A stretch of DNA of 64,000 nt from an uncultured Actinomycetes bacterium (GTDB lineage Bacteria; Actinomycetota; Acidimicrobiia; Acidimicrobiales; RAAP-2), in contig CAITNF010000009.1 in the NCBI GenBank assembly GCA_903893745.1, positions 62,001 to 126,000 on the forward strand, written 5' to 3'. The position numbers and the translations under genes are program-made. The notes beneath the pieces were generated by a model. It searched no databases and had not been told where the DNA came from. It worked only from the letters and a program-made list of their open reading frames with translations. Of the stretch, positions 7,589-16,963 are shown piece after piece. Positions within the stretch are counted from its first letter, which is position 1. The number at the start of each line of letters is the position of its first letter.

Positions 7589-9181
7589 CTAAATACTGAG
7601 CTCACGTTCGATAGCGGCCAACTCTTCGGGGGTTCCTTGAACCTTTGGTCCCTTAAACCACTTGCGAGCCGACACGGCGTACCAAATTCCCGCAAACCCG
7701 ACGACCGCGGCCACCGCCACCGGCGTGTAATTAAAGGACATAGCGGTAACGGGCCAGAACTGGGGCAGCATGAACATGATGCAGATGAACACCACCCACA
7801 CAATGGCGGTCCAACCAAAGAACGGACCCCACTTACCCAACTTCCACGGACCAGGCGTGAAGGCGGACCCATTAATTCGCCGCAAGAAGACGGGAATGAG
7901 GTAGGCCACGTAGAGCCCAATTACGGCAATCGAGGTCACCGCGCCGTACGCCACGGGACTCCACAGATACGGGGCGGCGAGAATAAATGCTCCGACGGTG
8001 CCAAACCAGGCCGAGTGCACGGGCACGTGGCTGCGCTTGGAGATCTGGTGCCAGTACTTCGAAAACGGCACGGCTCCGTCACGAGAGAAAGCAAAGATCA
8101 TTCGTGAGTTTGCCGTTACCGACGAAACACCACAGAAGAACTGGGCGCCGATCACGATCAAAATAAGGAGTTCGGCTACCACCTTGCCCACGGCGAACTC
8201 AAAGATGGTCGCCCACGGCACCGTCGCTACCGCGATACTCGCGTAGTTGGTGTACTGCACTCCCCCAATCATGACGGGGAAGGCGTGTGGTAAAGCCATA
8301 CTCACGCCGAGCAAGAGAATGAACCCCGCGATGAGCGAGACCCAGATGGAGTTCACAATTCCCTTGGGCCCGGAGATGGCGGCGTTGTGCGTCTCTTCGG
8401 TGACGTGAGCCGACGCGTCGTAACCGGTAAAGGTGTACTGCGCATTTAAGAGGCCCACGAGGAAGATGTAGAAGGGAATTGATAGACCAGTCAGTCCCGT
8501 GAAGTCGTGCCATCCCGCACTACCAAAGAGGAACGAAATCGACTGGTGACTGTGCGACGACGGCGCGATGAACAGCAGTCCCACGATGACGGCGACCCCG
8601 ACGAGGTGCCACCAGACCGACACGTTGTTGAGTAGGGCCACGAGTTTGATGCCGAAGGTGTTGAGCAGACCTTGGGTCAACAACAGCACCGCCAAGATGG
8701 CAATGGTGTAGCCACGATTTAACCAGTACGACTGGTTCGTCACGATGGCCATGAATGCCGAAACAGAAAATGCCGTTCCGAAACTAATTCCGGCCGTGAC
8801 CGCGACTTGACCCAGCAAGTTGAACCAACCGGTAAACCACGACCAGATCGGTCCGCTCTTACCGGGTGCCAGTTTGGCCGCCCAGTAGTAGAGACCACCA
8901 GCTGTCGGGTAGGCCGAGCAGATTTCGGCCATGGAGAGACCCGCAAACAGCACGAGACCACCGACGATTAACCAACCCCACAACATTGTGGGTGGACCAC
9001 CATGTTGGAGTCCGAAACCGTAGAGCGTAAGACAGCCCGAAAGAATCGAGATGATGGTAAAGGAAATGGCGAAATTAGAAAAACGACTCATCGAGCGATT
9101 CAATTCTTGGGCGTAGCCCAATTGGTGAAGGCGCTCAGTGTCGTTCAGCATTTCGGTTGGCCTATCGAGACCCTCAGGCAT
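7589..9181 (-). CDS. APC-family amino acid or polyamine permease
   Basis: Secondary transporter of the amino acid/polyamine/organocation superfamily, 530 residues with about twelve membrane segments. The N-terminal signature is present: MSRFSNFAISFTIISILSGC, then SMAEICSAYPTAGGLYYWAA, the family's TM3 motif. The C-terminus is a short charged tail. The start at 9181 has a purine-rich AGGGGGG eight bases upstream. It is divergent from the glutamine-synthetase-like operon, with 233 bp between starts, so both units probably share a control region. Context suggests import of an amine or polyamine that the neighbouring enzymes degrade; the substrate cannot be read from sequence, and a plain amino acid is equally possible. 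Confidence 0.85.
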   Translation of the reverse strand: MPEGLDRPTEMLNDTERLHQLGYAQELNRSMSRFSNFAISFTIISILSGCLTLYGFGLQHGGPPTMLWGWLIVGGLVLFAGLSMAEICSAYPTAGGLYYWAAKLAPGKSGPIWSWFTGWFNLLGQVAVTAGISFGTAFSVSAFMAIVTNQSYWLNRGYTIAILAVLLLTQGLLNTFGIKLVALLNNVSVWWHLVGVAVIVGLLFIAPSSHSHQSISFLFGSAGWHDFTGLTGLSIPFYIFLVGLLNAQYTFTGYDASAHVTEETHNAAISGPKGIVNSIWVSLIAGFILLLGVSMALPHAFPVMIGGVQYTNYASIAVATVPWATIFEFAVGKVVAELLILIVIGAQFFCGVSSVTANSRMIFAFSRDGAVPFSKYWHQISKRSHVPVHSAWFGTVGAFILAAPYLWSPVAYGAVTSIAVIGLYVAYLIPVFLRRINGSAFTPGPWKLGKWGPFFGWTAIVWVVFICIMFMLPQFWPVTAMSFNYTPVAVAAVVGFAGIWYAVSARKWFKGPKVQGTPEELAAIERELSI

Positions 9182-9414
9182 ACGTCCCCCCTAATTAAAA
9201 GCATGAAATGTTACTTTCGGTGAGCCTATAGAACCCGGCTCGACGTAGCAAGGATGAACCTCCGGCCACCTCGAGAGGGGTTGTGAAGCCGACTTTTAAT
9301 GCCCGGCGGACCCGCTCGTTTCGAGTCGCTGCTTAGCCGACCCCCCACTCGAGCCAAGGAGCCCGCCGGACCGCAGGAGTACCATTGACTGAACTTTGGA
9401 CGTGAGGAGATGTG
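9182..9414. promoter_or_regulatory. Divergent control region between permease and amine-catabolism operon
   Basis: 233 bp between two divergent starts. It holds the ribosome binding sites of both genes (AGGGGGG near 9186-9192 on the minus strand, GAGGAG at 9404-9409 on the plus strand). CCGGCGG near 9303-9309 and CCGCCGG near 9362-9368 form a widely spaced inverted repeat. No clear sigma-70 promoter could be assigned. Confidence 0.4.
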
Positions 9415-10782
9415 GTGAGTACTTCAGCCCCCGGACGGCTTACTCGCGACGAATTGATCGAGCAGATCGAACTCGGCGCCATTGACACCGTGATTTTGGC
9501 CATCACCGATATGCAAGGTCGGCTGCAGGGCAAACGACTCGACGCGCGTTTCTTTATCGACGACTTAGATCTGGGTCCCGTCGAAGGTTGCAGTTACATT
9601 CTGGCTTCCGACGTTGATATGAACACCGTGGACGGCTTCGCGCTTACCTCGTGGGAGTCTGGCTACGGCGACCTCGCCTTTGAACCCGACTTCACCACCA
9701 TTCGCATGGTGCCCTGGCACGAAAAAACCGCCATTATCTTTGCCAATGTACACACCGTCGCCGGTGAGCCCGTGGCGGTATCACCTCGTCAAGTGCTCGA
9801 ACACCAGGTCGCCCTGCTCGCCCAACGTGGTTGGCGAGGTTTTACTGGTACCGAACTCGAGTTCATTCTCTTTCACGACACCTACGAGCAGGCCTGGTCG
9901 TCGGGCTATCGCGACCTCACCCCGTCCAACCAGTACAACGTGGACTACTCGCTTCAGGGAACTTCGCGAGTCGAGCCACTGTTGGGACGCATTCGTCGCT
10001 CGATGCGCGACGCGGGCATGATCGTGGAATCGGTCAAGGGTGAGTGCAACTTCGGTCAGCACGAAATCGCCTTCAAGTACGCCGAACTCCTAGATAAGTG
10101 CGACGAGCACGGACTCTTCAAGCTCGGCGCCAAGGAAATTGCGGCCCAAGAGGGCAGCAGTCTGACCTTCATGGCCAAATTCAACGAGCGCGAGGGCAAC
10201 TCGTGCCATATTCATCTTTCGTTGCGCGACCTCGCGGGCGTGCCCGTCTTTGCTGGTGACCTGGACCACGGCTTCTCGGCACTCTTTGGGCACTTTCTCG
10301 CGGGACTCTTGGCTTACTCGCGTGAACTATCACTCTTCTTGGCGCCCAACATCAATAGCTACAAACGCTTTGTGGCGGGCTCCTTCGCCCCCACCGCCAT
10401 GCTGTGGGGTATCGATAATCGGACCTGTGCCTTTCGCGTGGTGGGACACGGCCCCTCAATTCGAGTCGAGTGTCGAATTCCCGGCGGCGACGTCAATCCG
10501 TACTTGGCGGTAGCCGCCCTAGTTGCCGCCGGACTACGAGGAGTCGATGAATCGCTGCCGCTACCCGAATCGTTTGACGGCAACGCCTACGACTCGACGG
10601 CTCCGCATATGCCCACCACGCTCAACGAAGCCGTTTTACTCTTTGATCAAAGTGCTGTCGCCCGTGAAGCCTTTGGCTCTGAGGTTGTGGCGCACTACGT
10701 GCACGCAGCGCGCGTGGAAGTTGCCGCCTTCAACGCGGCCGTCACTGACTGGGAACGCTACCGAGGATTTGAACGACTATGA
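9415..10782 (+). CDS. Glutamine synthetase-like gamma-glutamyl-amine ligase
   Basis: ATP-dependent ligase of the glutamine synthetase fold (GlnA3/GlnA4/PuuA-like group), 455 residues. Two adjacent GTG codons (9412, 9415) could start it; GAGGAG at 9404-9409 is better spaced for 9415. Signature segments are the N-terminal MQGRLQGKR, the metal-binding TGTELEF, GECNFGQHEI, GNSCHIHLS with its metal-ligand histidine, and the NRTCAFRV...RVECRIPGGDVNPYLA segment. In characterised relatives the enzyme glutamylates putrescine, other polyamines or ethanolamine rather than ammonia. The partner aldehyde dehydrogenase overlaps its stop by 4 nt and the permease is divergent, matching a glutamylated-amine catabolic route. 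True assimilatory GlnA is less likely given this context and the divergent N-terminus. Confidence 0.8.
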   Translation: MSTSAPGRLTRDELIEQIELGAIDTVILAITDMQGRLQGKRLDARFFIDDLDLGPVEGCSYILASDVDMNTVDGFALTSWESGYGDLAFEPDFTTIRMVPWHEKTAIIFANVHTVAGEPVAVSPRQVLEHQVALLAQRGWRGFTGTELEFILFHDTYEQAWSSGYRDLTPSNQYNVDYSLQGTSRVEPLLGRIRRSMRDAGMIVESVKGECNFGQHEIAFKYAELLDKCDEHGLFKLGAKEIAAQEGSSLTFMAKFNEREGNSCHIHLSLRDLAGVPVFAGDLDHGFSALFGHFLAGLLAYSRELSLFLAPNINSYKRFVAGSFAPTAMLWGIDNRTCAFRVVGHGPSIRVECRIPGGDVNPYLAVAALVAAGLRGVDESLPLPESFDGNAYDSTAPHMPTTLNEAVLLFDQSAVAREAFGSEVVAHYVHAARVEVAAFNAAVTDWERYRGFERL

Positions 10783-12143
10783 GCTCGACCTTGCAGATCA
10801 TTAATCCGTCGACTGAACAGCCCGTCGCCACAGTGGCGATGGCCGACGTAAGCGAAACCGACCGTGTTATTGAACGTGCCGCCAAGGCGGCGCCCGACTG
10901 GCGCCGAGTATCTCCCGCTGACCGGGCGCGACTCCTGCGACGATTCGCCGAAGTCGTTGATAGCCACAATGAAGAACTCGCCCGCCTTGAGGTTGCCAAC
11001 GCTGGTCACACAATTGGTAACGCTCGCTGGGAGGCGAACAACGTTCGCGACGTCCTGCACTACTACGCGGGCGCGGTAGAGCGGCACTCGGGACGTCAAA
11101 TTCCCGTGGCCGGTGGTGTTGACATCACGTTCTATGAGCCACTCGGCGTGGTCGGCATCATCGTTCCTTGGAACTTCCCGATGCCCATCGCGGGCTGGGG
11201 ACTAGGGCCCGCGCTCGCCGCGGGCAATACGGTGGTCATGAAGCCGGCCACGTTGACGCCGCTCACCGCTCTGCGCCTGGGCGAACTCGCACTCGAAGCG
11301 GGAATTCCCGAAGGCGTCTTCCAGGTGATACCCGGTGACGGGGCGACCGTTGGCCAACGACTCGTCACGCACGAAGCAGTCCGCAAGGTCTGCTTCACGG
11401 GATCGAACGCCGCGGGACGCACCATCATGGAGGGCTGCGCGGCGCAGGTAAAACGCGTCACGTTGGAACTCGGTGGTAAGAGCGCCAACATCATTTTCGA
11501 TAATGCCGACCTGGCCAAGGCCGCCGCGAGTGCGCCCTACGCCGTCTTTGACAACGCGGGTCAAGACTGCTGTGCGAGGTCGCGACTCCTCGTGCAGGCT
11601 TCGGCCTACGACCAGTTCATGGAGTACTTCGAATCAGCGGTGAAGGCCGTGCGGGTGTTAGACCCCTCCGACGAGGCCAGCGAAATGGGTCCCCTCATTA
11701 CTGCGGCCCAACGCGAAAGTGTGCTGAGTTACGTCGACGAGTCCCAAGTCGCCTTTCGCGGAAGCGCCCCCGACGGTCCGGGCTACTGGATGGCCCCGAC
11801 CGTCCTCGAGTCAACGAGTCGCACCGAGCGCTCGTACCACGAAGAGATCTTTGGGCCCGTGGTCTCCGTCGTTCGATTCCACGATGAAGCCGAAGCCATT
11901 GCTATTGCCAACGAGGGGCCCTACGGTCTGTCGGGTTCAATCTGGAGTCGCGATATTGGCCAAGCGCTTCGTGTCGCGCGAGGTGTTGAGACGGGTGCGC
12001 TGTCGGTGAACTCCAACTCGTCGGTTCGCTACAACACGCCATTTGGCGGATTCAAGCAGTCGGGAATTGGCCGCGAGCTCGGTCCCGACGCCCTGCTGGG
12101 CTTTAGTGAAGAAAAGAATGTATTTATATCAACGGAGGAATGA
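10779..12143 (+). CDS. NAD(P)-dependent aldehyde dehydrogenase
   Basis: Aldehyde dehydrogenase of the ALDH superfamily, 454 residues, oxidising an aldehyde to the acid. Visible are the Rossmann segment PWNFPMPIAG, KPATLTPLTALRLGEL, the general-base region LELGGKSAN, the nucleophile region NAGQDCCARS with the catalytic cysteine near residue 265, and EIFGPVVSVVRF. Two adjacent cysteines occupy the active-site loop. ATG overlaps the upstream ligase stop (ATGA). By analogy with PuuC it would oxidise the gamma-glutamyl aldehyde formed after amine oxidation. No amine oxidase is present in this operon, so the step before it must be supplied elsewhere, possibly by another dehydrogenase. Confidence 0.88.
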   Translation: MSSTLQIINPSTEQPVATVAMADVSETDRVIERAAKAAPDWRRVSPADRARLLRRFAEVVDSHNEELARLEVANAGHTIGNARWEANNVRDVLHYYAGAVERHSGRQIPVAGGVDITFYEPLGVVGIIVPWNFPMPIAGWGLGPALAAGNTVVMKPATLTPLTALRLGELALEAGIPEGVFQVIPGDGATVGQRLVTHEAVRKVCFTGSNAAGRTIMEGCAAQVKRVTLELGGKSANIIFDNADLAKAAASAPYAVFDNAGQDCCARSRLLVQASAYDQFMEYFESAVKAVRVLDPSDEASEMGPLITAAQRESVLSYVDESQVAFRGSAPDGPGYWMAPTVLESTSRTERSYHEEIFGPVVSVVRFHDEAEAIAIANEGPYGLSGSIWSRDIGQALRVARGVETGALSVNSNSSVRYNTPFGGFKQSGIGRELGPDALLGFSEEKNVFISTEE

Positions 12144-12907
12144 TGGGTCGGTTAGAAAATAAGGTCGCAATTATTACCGGTGCCGCCAGCGGTATTGGTC
12201 GAGCAACCGCGGTGCGCTTCGCCGCGGAGGGCGCCAAAGTCGTCGTGGCCGACATGGCCCAAAAGGAAGGCGCTGCACTGGCCGAGCAGATTGGCGGCAC
12301 GTTCGTCCAAGTCGATGTCTCGAGTGAACAGAGCGTGCAGGCAATGTACGCCTCAGTCGTGGCAACGTACGGGGGCGTCGACATCTTGTTCAACAACGCC
12401 GGCATCTCGCCGGCCGATGACGACTCTATTCTCACCACCGACCTCGACGCGTGGAAGCGCGTCCAAGACGTGAATCTCACGTCGGTCTACCTCTGCTGCA
12501 AATACGGCATTCCACTACTGCAAGCGCGCGGCGGCGGCTCAATTATTAACACCGCCTCGTTCGTCGCGGTGCTCGGATCGGCCACCTCGCAAATCTCTTA
12601 CACCGCCTCCAAAGGTGGCGTCCTGTCAATGAGCCGTGAGCTCGGTGTGCAGTTCGCCCGCGAAGGTATTCGCGTAAACGCGCTCTGCCCGGGACCAGTG
12701 AACACTCCCCTACTGCAAGAGCTCTTCGCGAAAGATCCCGAACGAGCAGCTCGTCGATTAGTGCACGTGCCGATGGGCCGATTCGCCGAACCAGAGGAGA
12801 TCGCGAGTGCCGTGCTCTTTCTCGCCAGTGACGACGCCGCATTCGTCACCGCGTCAACGTTCCTCGTTGACGGAGGAATTCACGGCGCCTACGTCACACC
12901 GCTCTAG
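12143..12907 (+). CDS. Short-chain dehydrogenase/reductase
   Basis: SDR oxidoreductase of 254 residues. It shows the TGAASGIG cofactor motif, DMA after the second strand (acidic, so NAD preferred), NNAGIS, the YTASKGG catalytic Tyr-x3-Lys, and PGPVNTPL. Start choice: ATG at 12140 lies only one base from GGAGG, while ATG at 12143 has four-base spacing and overlaps the ALDH stop as TGATG, so 12143 is preferred. Third gene of the operon with the ligase and ALDH. The substrate is unknown; oxidation of an alcohol or amine-derived intermediate is conceivable. It ends close to a pair of palindromes before the convergent homospermidine synthase gene. Confidence 0.85.
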   Translation: MGRLENKVAIITGAASGIGRATAVRFAAEGAKVVVADMAQKEGAALAEQIGGTFVQVDVSSEQSVQAMYASVVATYGGVDILFNNAGISPADDDSILTTDLDAWKRVQDVNLTSVYLCCKYGIPLLQARGGGSIINTASFVAVLGSATSQISYTASKGGVLSMSRELGVQFAREGIRVNALCPGPVNTPLLQELFAKDPERAARRLVHVPMGRFAEPEEIASAVLFLASDDAAFVTASTFLVDGGIHGAYVTPL

Positions 12908-12914
12908 ACAGGCA

Positions 12915-12941
12915 CGACGTTCGTCGGCGCGAGGCGCCTCG
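12915..12941. terminator. Paired palindromes between convergent genes
   Basis: CGACGTTCGTCG (12915-12926) and CGAGGCGCCTCG (12930-12941, a perfect 12-bp palindrome) fill most of the 47-bp gap between the convergent SDR and hss genes. No T-run follows on either strand. They could be a bidirectional terminator; another role cannot be excluded. Confidence 0.35.
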
Positions 12942-12954
12942 TGGGTGCAGTAAC

Positions 12955-14412
12955 TCAACCCACCAGGAAGTTCATGAACTGCCACGGGTCGTCTTCGTCG
13001 ACTTGACGGCCCGACCACTGGTCGAACCAGTCAACGTGTGTCGACACGGGGTCCCAGTCAATCGGGCCCGACCACGTGGTGCCCACGTACGGCATGGCAA
13101 CTTGCAAAACGTCACGCCAAGGAAGTTCGTCGGGTACGCGCACCCCCGCCCGAGGTGTCCGGAGCATCCAATCAATGGCCCCAAGTATTGACGCCGCGAC
13201 CTGAATCGTGGTCGCACTTTGATGGGGCGCCACACTCCGAGCCTCGTCGATAGTGGTCAGCATGCCGGTCCACCACGACTTGTAGGGGTGTCCCATTAAC
13301 AACACGCCGAGTTCGTCACGACCCGAAATAATTTCGTCATTCATGATGCGCTGACGGGTCGGATATGCGTACTCATTGCCTTCCAGCTCGGCGAAGCTCG
13401 CCCAGGCCAGGTCCGAAGGACAGTAGGCGTAGTGAACGGTAGGGCGGTAGATTGCTTCGCCCTCTTCCCAGACCGTGAGGTGATCACAGATTGTGAAGGC
13501 TTCACCATGTCGGATCACCATACCCACTATGGGACCCGAAGGAACGCGCGAGTGCACCAATGTCTTGTGCGCCATCTGCGCAAAACAGATTTGGTTTAAC
13601 GGACCTTCACCCTCGTGCGTCAGACCCAACCGGGGTAAAACCTTCTCGTGCGTACCCCAGCCCAACTCGGCCGGCGCGACGCCTTCTTCATAAAAGCCGT
13701 CGACGCTCCACGTGTTGACAAACTCGCCAACTTCTTTCGGTCGATCAGTGATTTGGGTGTCGCGTTCGGCGACGTGAATCACCTTCACGTCGAGTAGCCG
13801 GGCGACCTCGTTGTAACGATCCTCACGCAGTGCCTGCTCGAGCGCGTCGCGGCGGTGCGCCAAGAGGCCATCAGTGAGTACCGCGGCGGCGATTTCACTC
13901 AATGCCTGCTTAGTGAGGTGGCTTACTAGACCGGGATTAGCGCCGTGCTCGACAACCGCCGACGGTCCGTCGTTCGTTCCCCACGAAGCGATTTGGCGAC
14001 GCAGCGCCATGTGGCGCCAGTAGAGCGTTCGATCTTGCGGCGACGTGGTGGCGGGATCGATGTAGGGGTCCCACACTTCTACCGAAGTGTTGAGGTAGCG
14101 AACGTTGTGTTCGCGACACCACGTCAGTAGTTCACTCAGTTCAATATTCCACGCCAGGTCAATGAGTAGATCGCCATCACCAAGAAAGGTGTTGAGCGTG
14201 GCCACCAAATTATCGGGAGTTATTTCCAACTGCTGATAGTGCACACCACGAGCCAGGGACGAGGCAATCCGATCTCGGCTCTCGCGACTCTCGAGCACAG
14301 TTACCGTCGAAGGATCAAGTTGAAAGTGGTCAAGGAGCAGCGGCAGTAAGCACTGGACTACTGAACCGCATCCAAGTATGACAACCCGCCCGGGCATGTG
14401 GAATTCACTCAA
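12955..14412 (-). CDS. hss: Homospermidine synthase
   Basis: NAD-dependent enzyme of 485 residues that transfers an aminobutyl group to putrescine, forming homospermidine. The N-terminus is a Rossmann motif, VVILGCGSVVQCLLPLLLDH, and the family signature VVEHGANPGLVSHLTKQAL is present. The length is typical of bacterial Hss. A TTG at 14412 with AGAGG seven bases upstream is the best start; the ATG five codons later lacks a ribosome binding site. It is convergent with the putative amine-catabolism operon, so polyamine synthesis and turnover genes adjoin. Members of the saccharopine dehydrogenase superfamily share the fold, but the HGANPGLVSH motif argues for Hss. Confidence 0.88.
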   Translation of the reverse strand: MSEFHMPGRVVILGCGSVVQCLLPLLLDHFQLDPSTVTVLESRESRDRIASSLARGVHYQQLEITPDNLVATLNTFLGDGDLLIDLAWNIELSELLTWCREHNVRYLNTSVEVWDPYIDPATTSPQDRTLYWRHMALRRQIASWGTNDGPSAVVEHGANPGLVSHLTKQALSEIAAAVLTDGLLAHRRDALEQALREDRYNEVARLLDVKVIHVAERDTQITDRPKEVGEFVNTWSVDGFYEEGVAPAELGWGTHEKVLPRLGLTHEGEGPLNQICFAQMAHKTLVHSRVPSGPIVGMVIRHGEAFTICDHLTVWEEGEAIYRPTVHYAYCPSDLAWASFAELEGNEYAYPTRQRIMNDEIISGRDELGVLLMGHPYKSWWTGMLTTIDEARSVAPHQSATTIQVAASILGAIDWMLRTPRAGVRVPDELPWRDVLQVAMPYVGTTWSGPIDWDPVSTHVDWFDQWSGRQVDEDDPWQFMNFLVG

Positions 14413-14569
14413 TTAGGACCTCTCGAATTTCCTTAGCAATGTACGGACATCGACCTTATCGTTTTTCACCCGACGTCACCATTCCGTGCGCCACGTCACC
14501 TCGACTCGTCGGCGTTGACGAATCAAGATGACGCACTCGCTACCTGGCAAAAGTTTGACTCGGTACTCG

Positions 14570-16807
14570 CTAGACCTTCGTCGTAGTGACGATGACCGTC
14601 TTCAGGGTCGTCGCCGTTACCGTTCGGACCACCACCGTGGCGCGCACCTTGGTCTGCAGGAATCGTTTCGCGGCGTTCGCCCGCGCCGAAGCAATCGTCG
14701 CGTTATTTTGCGAATAGCCAACTATGGTCACCGTCGACGTCGATCGCAGTTTGCGCGCCAGAGCGGTCAACTTGTTCTTGTCCGCCACAGTCAGTGCCGA
14801 CGACGCGTAGCCAAAGGTCAGCGTGACTCGTGCGGGCAGACCGGACTTCACGAACGACACCGTGGTGGCGGCGGAAGAGGCTAAGGCATAAATTCCGTTG
14901 GCGGCCTTAGTGGCGGTGACGATACAGGTACCCGTACTTCCCGCTGTCAGCTTCCCTTGACTCAGGGTGCACGAACTCGCGGTCCCTCGAGCAACCTGAT
15001 AGGTAACGGCGCCGAGACCACTACCACCAGCTGCCGCGAGCGCGAGGGCTGTACCAACTCGACCCGACAACGAAGTCACGCTCAAAATTCCTTGAGTTGC
15101 GCCAACGACAATGGCCGAGGCGTTCGCGGTGGCACTGACGTAACTGGCGTTGCCTCCGTATCGAGCGGTCACGCTGTAGGTACCAATCGCGGCCGGGGTG
15201 AGCGTGCAGGAGTAGGTCGACACGTTGAGTTGCGAGCTGGGACCGGCGGTCTGACAGTTAGTCGACGCCGGGCCACTCACCGACCAGGTGACGTTGCCCG
15301 TGGGAGCCGACGCGCCCACTGGACCACTCACCGTGACCGTAAAGATCAGTGGCTGGGACGGCACAGGCGGCACTGGTGACGAGGTGAGCGACAGGGTCGG
15401 TGCTGTCGTGGCAATCGCGAACGATGCCGCGCTTGCGGTCACGGCCTTGTAGTTCGCGTCACCGTTGTACACCGCGGTCGCGTTGTACGTGCCCGCGTTA
15501 GCCGCGAGCACCACGCAGGTGTACGTCGTGACATTCGCGGCTCCCGTACCGGTACTGGCCGTTCCACAGGCTGGCGTCGTCGGATACGGGCCAGTGAGGC
15601 GCCAGGTCATGGTGCCCGTTGGCGTCGCGCCACCGGTGGGCGCCGACACCGTGGCGCTGTACGTAACGGTCTGACCCATTGTGGGTGCCGTGGGCGAGAT
15701 GGCTACGGCCACGGTGGGCGTTGCCTGCGTAACGGTGACCGAGCCCGATGATCCCGCGCGACTGGCGTAGTTCAAATCACCCGAATACGTCGCTGTTGCG
15801 CTGTACGTACCTTGGGCCGGCGGAGTGATGGTGCATGTTTCAGTTGCGTAGTTCGTACTCGCCACGAGCAGACTTTGACTCGAACACGCGGTCACGGCAC
15901 CGGAGAACGTCCACGTGATTGTCCCGGTCGGAGCGGGGGCGCCCGTGGGACCAGTGACCGTGGCGCTAAAGGTGACTGATTGACCCAGCGCCGCGGTCGA
16001 AAGTGACGAGCTCACCGTGACCGTCGGGGTAGCTTGCGCAATGGTGACGTTGAGCGACGTTGTCGCGACGAGGCCGTTGTAATTACTGTCGCCCGCAAAC
16101 TCCGCCACCACCGTGTACGTCCCCACCGTCAAGGGGATGACCTGACAGGTGTAGGCCGACTTGTTGGTCTGAACTTGGACGGTCGGTCCGGCCGTGGCGG
16201 CGCAGGGAATAAGTCCCGTGGGCCCGGTGATGAACCAGGTCATCGGCCCGCTGGGCGTCAAACCGGGTTGAGCATTCGGTGGGGGAGTTGAACCAGTCAG
16301 AATCAAGGTAAAAGTAATCGTCTGGCCCACCGTGGTCGAGTTGCTCACGCTGGGGGCAACGGCCAACGAATTCGAGGTCGAAGTGGCATTGTCCAAACCT
16401 GGTGTTCCGGGGGTGTAGTTACTGTCACCCGAGTACGTCGCGATCGCGGTGAAAGGTCCCGATCCAATGCTGGCAACCGTACACGTGGCCGACGCGTTAT
16501 TCGTCGCCGAAACCGGGGCTAGGACCGTCGATCCAACATTGGTACAGCTACCGCTCGTGAGCACCCAGGCCACGGTGCCCGTCGGCACGCCCGGTGACGC
16601 GCTACCGTTCACGGTCGCAGTGAAAGTGGACGTGCCCGCGTTGAACGTCACGCCGACAGTCGGCACGGTGGCCGCACTCGCGGGCCCCGAGGTCACGGCT
16701 AGCGAACTCGCGGCCACGATTACCAAGGTCGCGATGACGCTAAGCGCCCCTCGCGTCAGAAACCGACCCAAATAGCCACACTTCAACCTGCTGTTTAACG
16801 TTGACAT
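14570..16807 (-). CDS. Secreted Ig-like repeat protein with OmpA-like C-terminus (second copy of the architecture)
   Basis: Predicted exported protein of 745 residues. ATG at 16807 has GGAAGG at five-base spacing, better than the adjacent ATG at 16810. Residues 1-45 form a long signal peptide ending in PASA-A. Five Ig-like domains of about 100 residues follow, each with a TPTGTxTW strand, a cysteine pair (as in TACSSQ...TETCTI) and GTYSATATYSGDxNY, so each probably holds one disulfide. Then come the same two modules that end the protein at 100-2346: a GSGLGAVTYQV/GTASSCTLS Ig-like module and an OmpA-like tail (LTALARKL...VTIVGYSQNN...ARANAAKRFL). The first five repeats belong to a different Ig family than those of the other protein. 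A cell-surface structural role is inferred. Confidence 0.75.
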   Translation of the reverse strand: MSTLNSRLKCGYLGRFLTRGALSVIATLVIVAASSLAVTSGPASAATVPTVGVTFNAGTSTFTATVNGSASPGVPTGTVAWVLTSGSCTNVGSTVLAPVSATNNASATCTVASIGSGPFTAIATYSGDSNYTPGTPGLDNATSTSNSLAVAPSVSNSTTVGQTITFTLILTGSTPPPNAQPGLTPSGPMTWFITGPTGLIPCAATAGPTVQVQTNKSAYTCQVIPLTVGTYTVVAEFAGDSNYNGLVATTSLNVTIAQATPTVTVSSSLSTAALGQSVTFSATVTGPTGAPAPTGTITWTFSGAVTACSSQSLLVASTNYATETCTITPPAQGTYSATATYSGDLNYASRAGSSGSVTVTQATPTVAVAISPTAPTMGQTVTYSATVSAPTGGATPTGTMTWRLTGPYPTTPACGTASTGTGAANVTTYTCVVLAANAGTYNATAVYNGDANYKAVTASAASFAIATTAPTLSLTSSPVPPVPSQPLIFTVTVSGPVGASAPTGNVTWSVSGPASTNCQTAGPSSQLNVSTYSCTLTPAAIGTYSVTARYGGNASYVSATANASAIVVGATQGILSVTSLSGRVGTALALAAAGGSGLGAVTYQVARGTASSCTLSQGKLTAGSTGTCIVTATKAANGIYALASSAATTVSFVKSGLPARVTLTFGYASSALTVADKNKLTALARKLRSTSTVTIVGYSQNNATIASARANAAKRFLQTKVRATVVVRTVTATTLKTVIVTTTKV

Positions 16808-16963
16808 CATTACCTTCCCACTCTTTGGACCCAATCTTCGCACTTATTGCCAAATGCGGCCAGCGTGGACCCGATGGCCGAATATTTCTAGGCAGACGGG
16901 TCTTTACGAGTATGACGATTGGGTAACGTCCTCGACGAGTTACTTCGCTCGTCCCTACGACCT

